A stretch of 64,000 bases of DNA. Source: Lateolabrax maculatus. Lineage: Eukaryota; Chordata; Actinopteri; Acropomatiformes; Lateolabracidae. Below, in pieces: positions 63,375 to 64,000 of the stretch. The stretch is from positions 26,749,501-26,813,500 of the forward strand of contig CM062206.1 in the NCBI GenBank assembly GCA_031216445.1, in the 5' to 3' direction. A program made the position numbers and the translations under genes. Positions within the stretch are counted from its first letter, which is position 1. Every line of letters starts with the position of its first letter. The notes beneath the pieces were generated by a model. It was not told where the DNA came from and did not search any database. It worked only from the letters and a program-made list of their open reading frames with translations.

Positions 63375-64000
63375 TTTCCTGGGATGAGGATGTCCCTGCT
63401 GAATTGGCTGAAGGGTTTCTTAAGTGATTTTTAGATCTCTCAAAGCTTAATAGCTTCACAGTGGACAGGTGTCTGAAACCAGATGGGTTTGGAGCAATGA
63501 CATCTGAACAGTTCACTTCATGGATGCGAGTAACAAAGGGTATGGAGTTGCTACCTACATAGAAAGCAGATGCTCTTGTTTGGGCTAAAAGTGGCTTGGC
63601 ATCGGGTGGAATGGAGCAGGACGAGGTTGGGTGAGATGGGGTGCCACATAATGAGCATGGTAGGGCTGCCCGAGTGGCGAAGATGCAGCACTAAATTTTA
63701 TTGTCAAGCGTGCCTCAGTATGTGTCCACATTAAACCGCTGAAGAAGAACTGCGGCTTCGGAGGCAAGGTCGATGTGAAACGGAGGGCCAGATTAAGGAT
63801 GATGGCCATGTTATCATCCATTTCCTGTCGGTGGGTGGAAATTGAGGATAGAATACGTCTCTGAAGAGATAGAAAGCATATGTGAACTAACAGTGGTTCT
63901 CATTTCGGGTGGAGGTGCCCTTCGTATCCTTTGAGGAATCTGTGGGCTGGTGGTTGATGGATGAAAGGCATAATAAGGAGTGCAAGATCTGTATAATTAC
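63375..64000. other. Flank of the solo LTR, no gene recognised
   Basis: A minus-strand open frame of about 50 codons (63516-63375) leads up to the LTR insertion. It may be older retroelement sequence, but no domain is identifiable. The remainder to the window end shows nothing I can name. Confidence 0.4.

Overview
The window is vertebrate, almost certainly teleost fish, nuclear DNA. It holds one multi-exon protein-kinase gene with GT-AG introns, and the rest is AT-rich non-coding DNA full of fish-type repeats: Tc1-like, hAT-like, L2-clade LINE, BEL/Pao, Ty3/gypsy, CA microsatellites and ATCT-tailed retroposons. There are no prokaryotic features and no CRISPR array, and I recognised no tRNA or rRNA gene.

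Layout. 1-9150: intergenic, with repeats and two weak exon-like stretches. 9155-about 40520 (minus strand): csnk1a1, casein kinase 1 alpha. All ten constitutive exons were placed to the base and give 337 codons plus stop. An 84-nt cassette exon for the vertebrate 'L' insert (23298-23381) lies in the 13-kb intron 4 and gives a 365-residue isoform. The last exon codes only the final residue(s) plus stop and carries the 3'UTR. The introns hold a Tc1-like element with IR/DR ends, two other Tc1 fragments and a perfect 23-bp hairpin. 40.4-40.65 kb is the promoter/5' leader region, with a YY1-type motif.

41-47 kb: an LTR fragment, a small inverted-repeat element, a textbook hAT-type MITE with a perfect 8-bp target duplication, a decayed but intron-bearing integrase gene of the KRBA2/GIN1/Ginger type, and a second copy of the same Tc1 family.

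48.5-64 kb: a retroelement graveyard. It contains a BEL/Pao pol relic, LTRs with a tRNA-Pro-type primer site interleaved with a gypsy-like LTR, a gypsy relic whose domain order is protease-integrase-RT (Gmr1-like), a minus-strand L2 LINE split by insertion of a plus-strand L2 of the same subfamily, and a solo LTR with a 5-bp target duplication.

The only gene likely to be functional is csnk1a1. I found no convincing new cellular system. The most informative observations are the cassette L exon, the nested L2 event, the Gmr1-like gene order and the intron-containing integrase relic.
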